Assembly: GCA_020854785.1 (NCBI GenBank)
Contig: JAHFZE010000057.1
Span: 1-6,473, forward strand
Length of the DNA stretch: 6,473 nt
Reading direction: 5' to 3'
Origin: Methanomethylovorans sp.
GTDB taxonomy: Archaea; Halobacteriota; Methanosarcinia; Methanosarcinales; Methanosarcinaceae
This document shows positions 6,083 through 6,473 of this stretch, piece after piece; position 1 is the stretch's first letter; every line of letters begins with the position of its first letter. A model generated the notes under the pieces. It did no database searches and was not told where the DNA came from. It was given only the letters and a program-made list of their open reading frames with translations. The position numbers and the translations under genes were made by a program.

Positions 6083-6108
6083 TTTATTTATATTTTTAAT
6101 TATATAGT
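6083..6108 (+). promoter_or_regulatory. Candidate promoter region of mmp10
   Basis: Two TATA-like stretches occur on the plus strand: TTTATTTATA (6083-6092) and TTAATTATATAG (6096-6107). Transcription starts 25 bases later would fall near 6115 or 6130, giving leaders of roughly 30-65 bases. The base composition makes the exact choice uncertain. Confidence 0.35.
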
Positions 6109-6179
6109 TAGGTTGTGTGAATATAGACAGCAGGCCATTACAAAGATTTAAGTAATACATGTGGCATCACACGATGCAA

Positions 6180-6473
6180 ATGGAAATAGTAGCCGATGTT
6201 GGTGGCAGTCCGGGCATAGACTGCAATGGGTTCTGCACATATTGTTACTTTAAAAAGGTAAAAGAGATTCCACCCTTCGGGTGCAAATATTGTTTCCCTT
6301 TTCAAAAAGGATGTCATTACTGTAGCAGGGGTGTGAGAGAAGCATATACTGGTTTTAAGCCCATGCAGCTTGTCCTCCACAGCCTTTCAGACAGTATCAG
6401 GTTCAGGTCAAATGAGATCGAAAAGATCACCATTAGCGGCGGAGGCGATATCAGTTGCTATCCGCAATTAAGA
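6180..6473 (+). CDS. mmp10: Mmp10, B12-dependent radical SAM arginine methyltransferase, N-terminal part
   Basis: Mmp10 (methanogenesis marker 10) methylates carbon 5 of the active-site-region arginine of McrA, which is Arg285 in this window, using S-adenosylmethionine, a 4Fe-4S cluster and cobalamin. The 98 residues seen begin [19 protein letters not shown]. The radical SAM cysteines are Cys15, Cys19 and Cys22 (CNGFCTYC, the CX3CX2C motif). A second cluster CX2CX6CX2C at Cys35, 38, 45 and 48 probably corresponds to the four-cysteine iron site described for the Methanosarcina acetivorans enzyme. [13 protein letters not shown] (83-95) is the SAM-binding glycine motif. The gene runs off the right edge; the full protein has around 400 residues. 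In-frame ATGs at 6159 and 6174 would add 7 or 2 residues; 6180 is chosen from the family N-terminus, and no clear ribosome site decides. It is divergent from mcr, suggesting joint control. Confidence 0.95.
   Translation, partial: MEIVADVGGSPGIDCNGFCTYCYFKKVKEIPPFGCKYCFPFQKGCHYCSRGVREAYTGFKPMQLVLHSLSDSIRFRSNEIEKITISGGGDISCYPQLR

Larger units (their letters stand above)
5780..6179. other. AT-rich divergent control region between mcrB and mmp10
   Basis: About 400 bases separate the divergent genes mcrB and mmp10. The left part (5780-5937) is the predicted mcr leader with its repeats and small frames. The middle (5940-6110) is very AT-rich and holds promoter candidates for both strands, including a six-base inverted repeat AATAAA-AG-TTTATT at 6075-6088. 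Apart from the two tiny frames I see no gene here; a frame on the minus strand at 6138-6380 is an antisense shadow of mmp10. No tRNA or other known RNA is recognised. Confidence 0.7.

Noticed and set aside
6075..6088. AATAAA-AG-TTTATT inverted repeat as an operator
   Set aside because: Made only of A and T apart from one base, in a stretch so AT-rich that such repeats are expected by chance.
5780..6179. CRISPR array, insertion sequence, tRNA or known riboswitch
   Set aside because: There are no spaced direct repeats, transposase remnants, tRNA arms or recognised aptamer consensus; only inverted repeats.
6138..6380. Minus-strand frame of 80 codons opposite mmp10
   Set aside because: It is antisense to the cysteine-rich, clearly conserved start of Mmp10.

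Overview
The window is archaeal: it holds a complete methyl-coenzyme M reductase operon, mcrBDCGA, read on the minus strand from about 5940 down to about 800. This enzyme makes methane (or works in reverse in methane-oxidising relatives). The gene order, the 571-residue McrA with one residue more than I recall for Methanosarcina, and the McrB and McrG sequences suggest a member of the Methanosarcinaceae (Methanolobus, Methanococcoides or Methanohalophilus type). That placement rests on remembered sequences, not on a search.

From left to right: 1-674 (minus) is the N-terminal part of a hydantoinase/oxoprolinase-type protein that runs off the left edge. A gap of 177 bases (675-851) carries that gene's promoter and the terminator of the mcr operon. 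mcrA, mcrG, mcrC, mcrD and mcrB then follow, tightly packed with gaps or overlaps of a few bases, except for 42 bases between mcrB and mcrD. Most of these genes have a recognisable Shine-Dalgarno site. The 400-base AT-rich region 5780-6179 is a divergent control region. To its right, on the plus strand, lies the start of mmp10, the radical SAM methyltransferase that methylates an arginine in McrA; it runs off the right edge.

McrA, McrB and McrG form the (alpha beta gamma)2 enzyme with coenzyme F430. McrD is an assembly partner, McrC belongs to the ATP-dependent activation machinery, and Mmp10 modifies the active-site region of McrA. The window therefore joins the enzyme, its assembly and activation helpers, and one of its modification enzymes around one shared control region.

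The most unusual part is the mcr leader (5780-5937). It is tiled end to end with inverted repeats. Bases 5811-5880 can fold as a nearly gap-free three-way junction (8, 9 and 5 base pairs). The same 70 bases almost exactly hold a 23-codon open reading frame. Its stop overlaps the start of a five-codon frame (TAATG), and the stop of that frame overlaps the AGGAGG ribosome site of mcrB, which itself starts with GTG. This looks like a candidate leader-peptide or RNA-structure control of mcr expression. I know of no description of it, and it is a prediction from one sequence.
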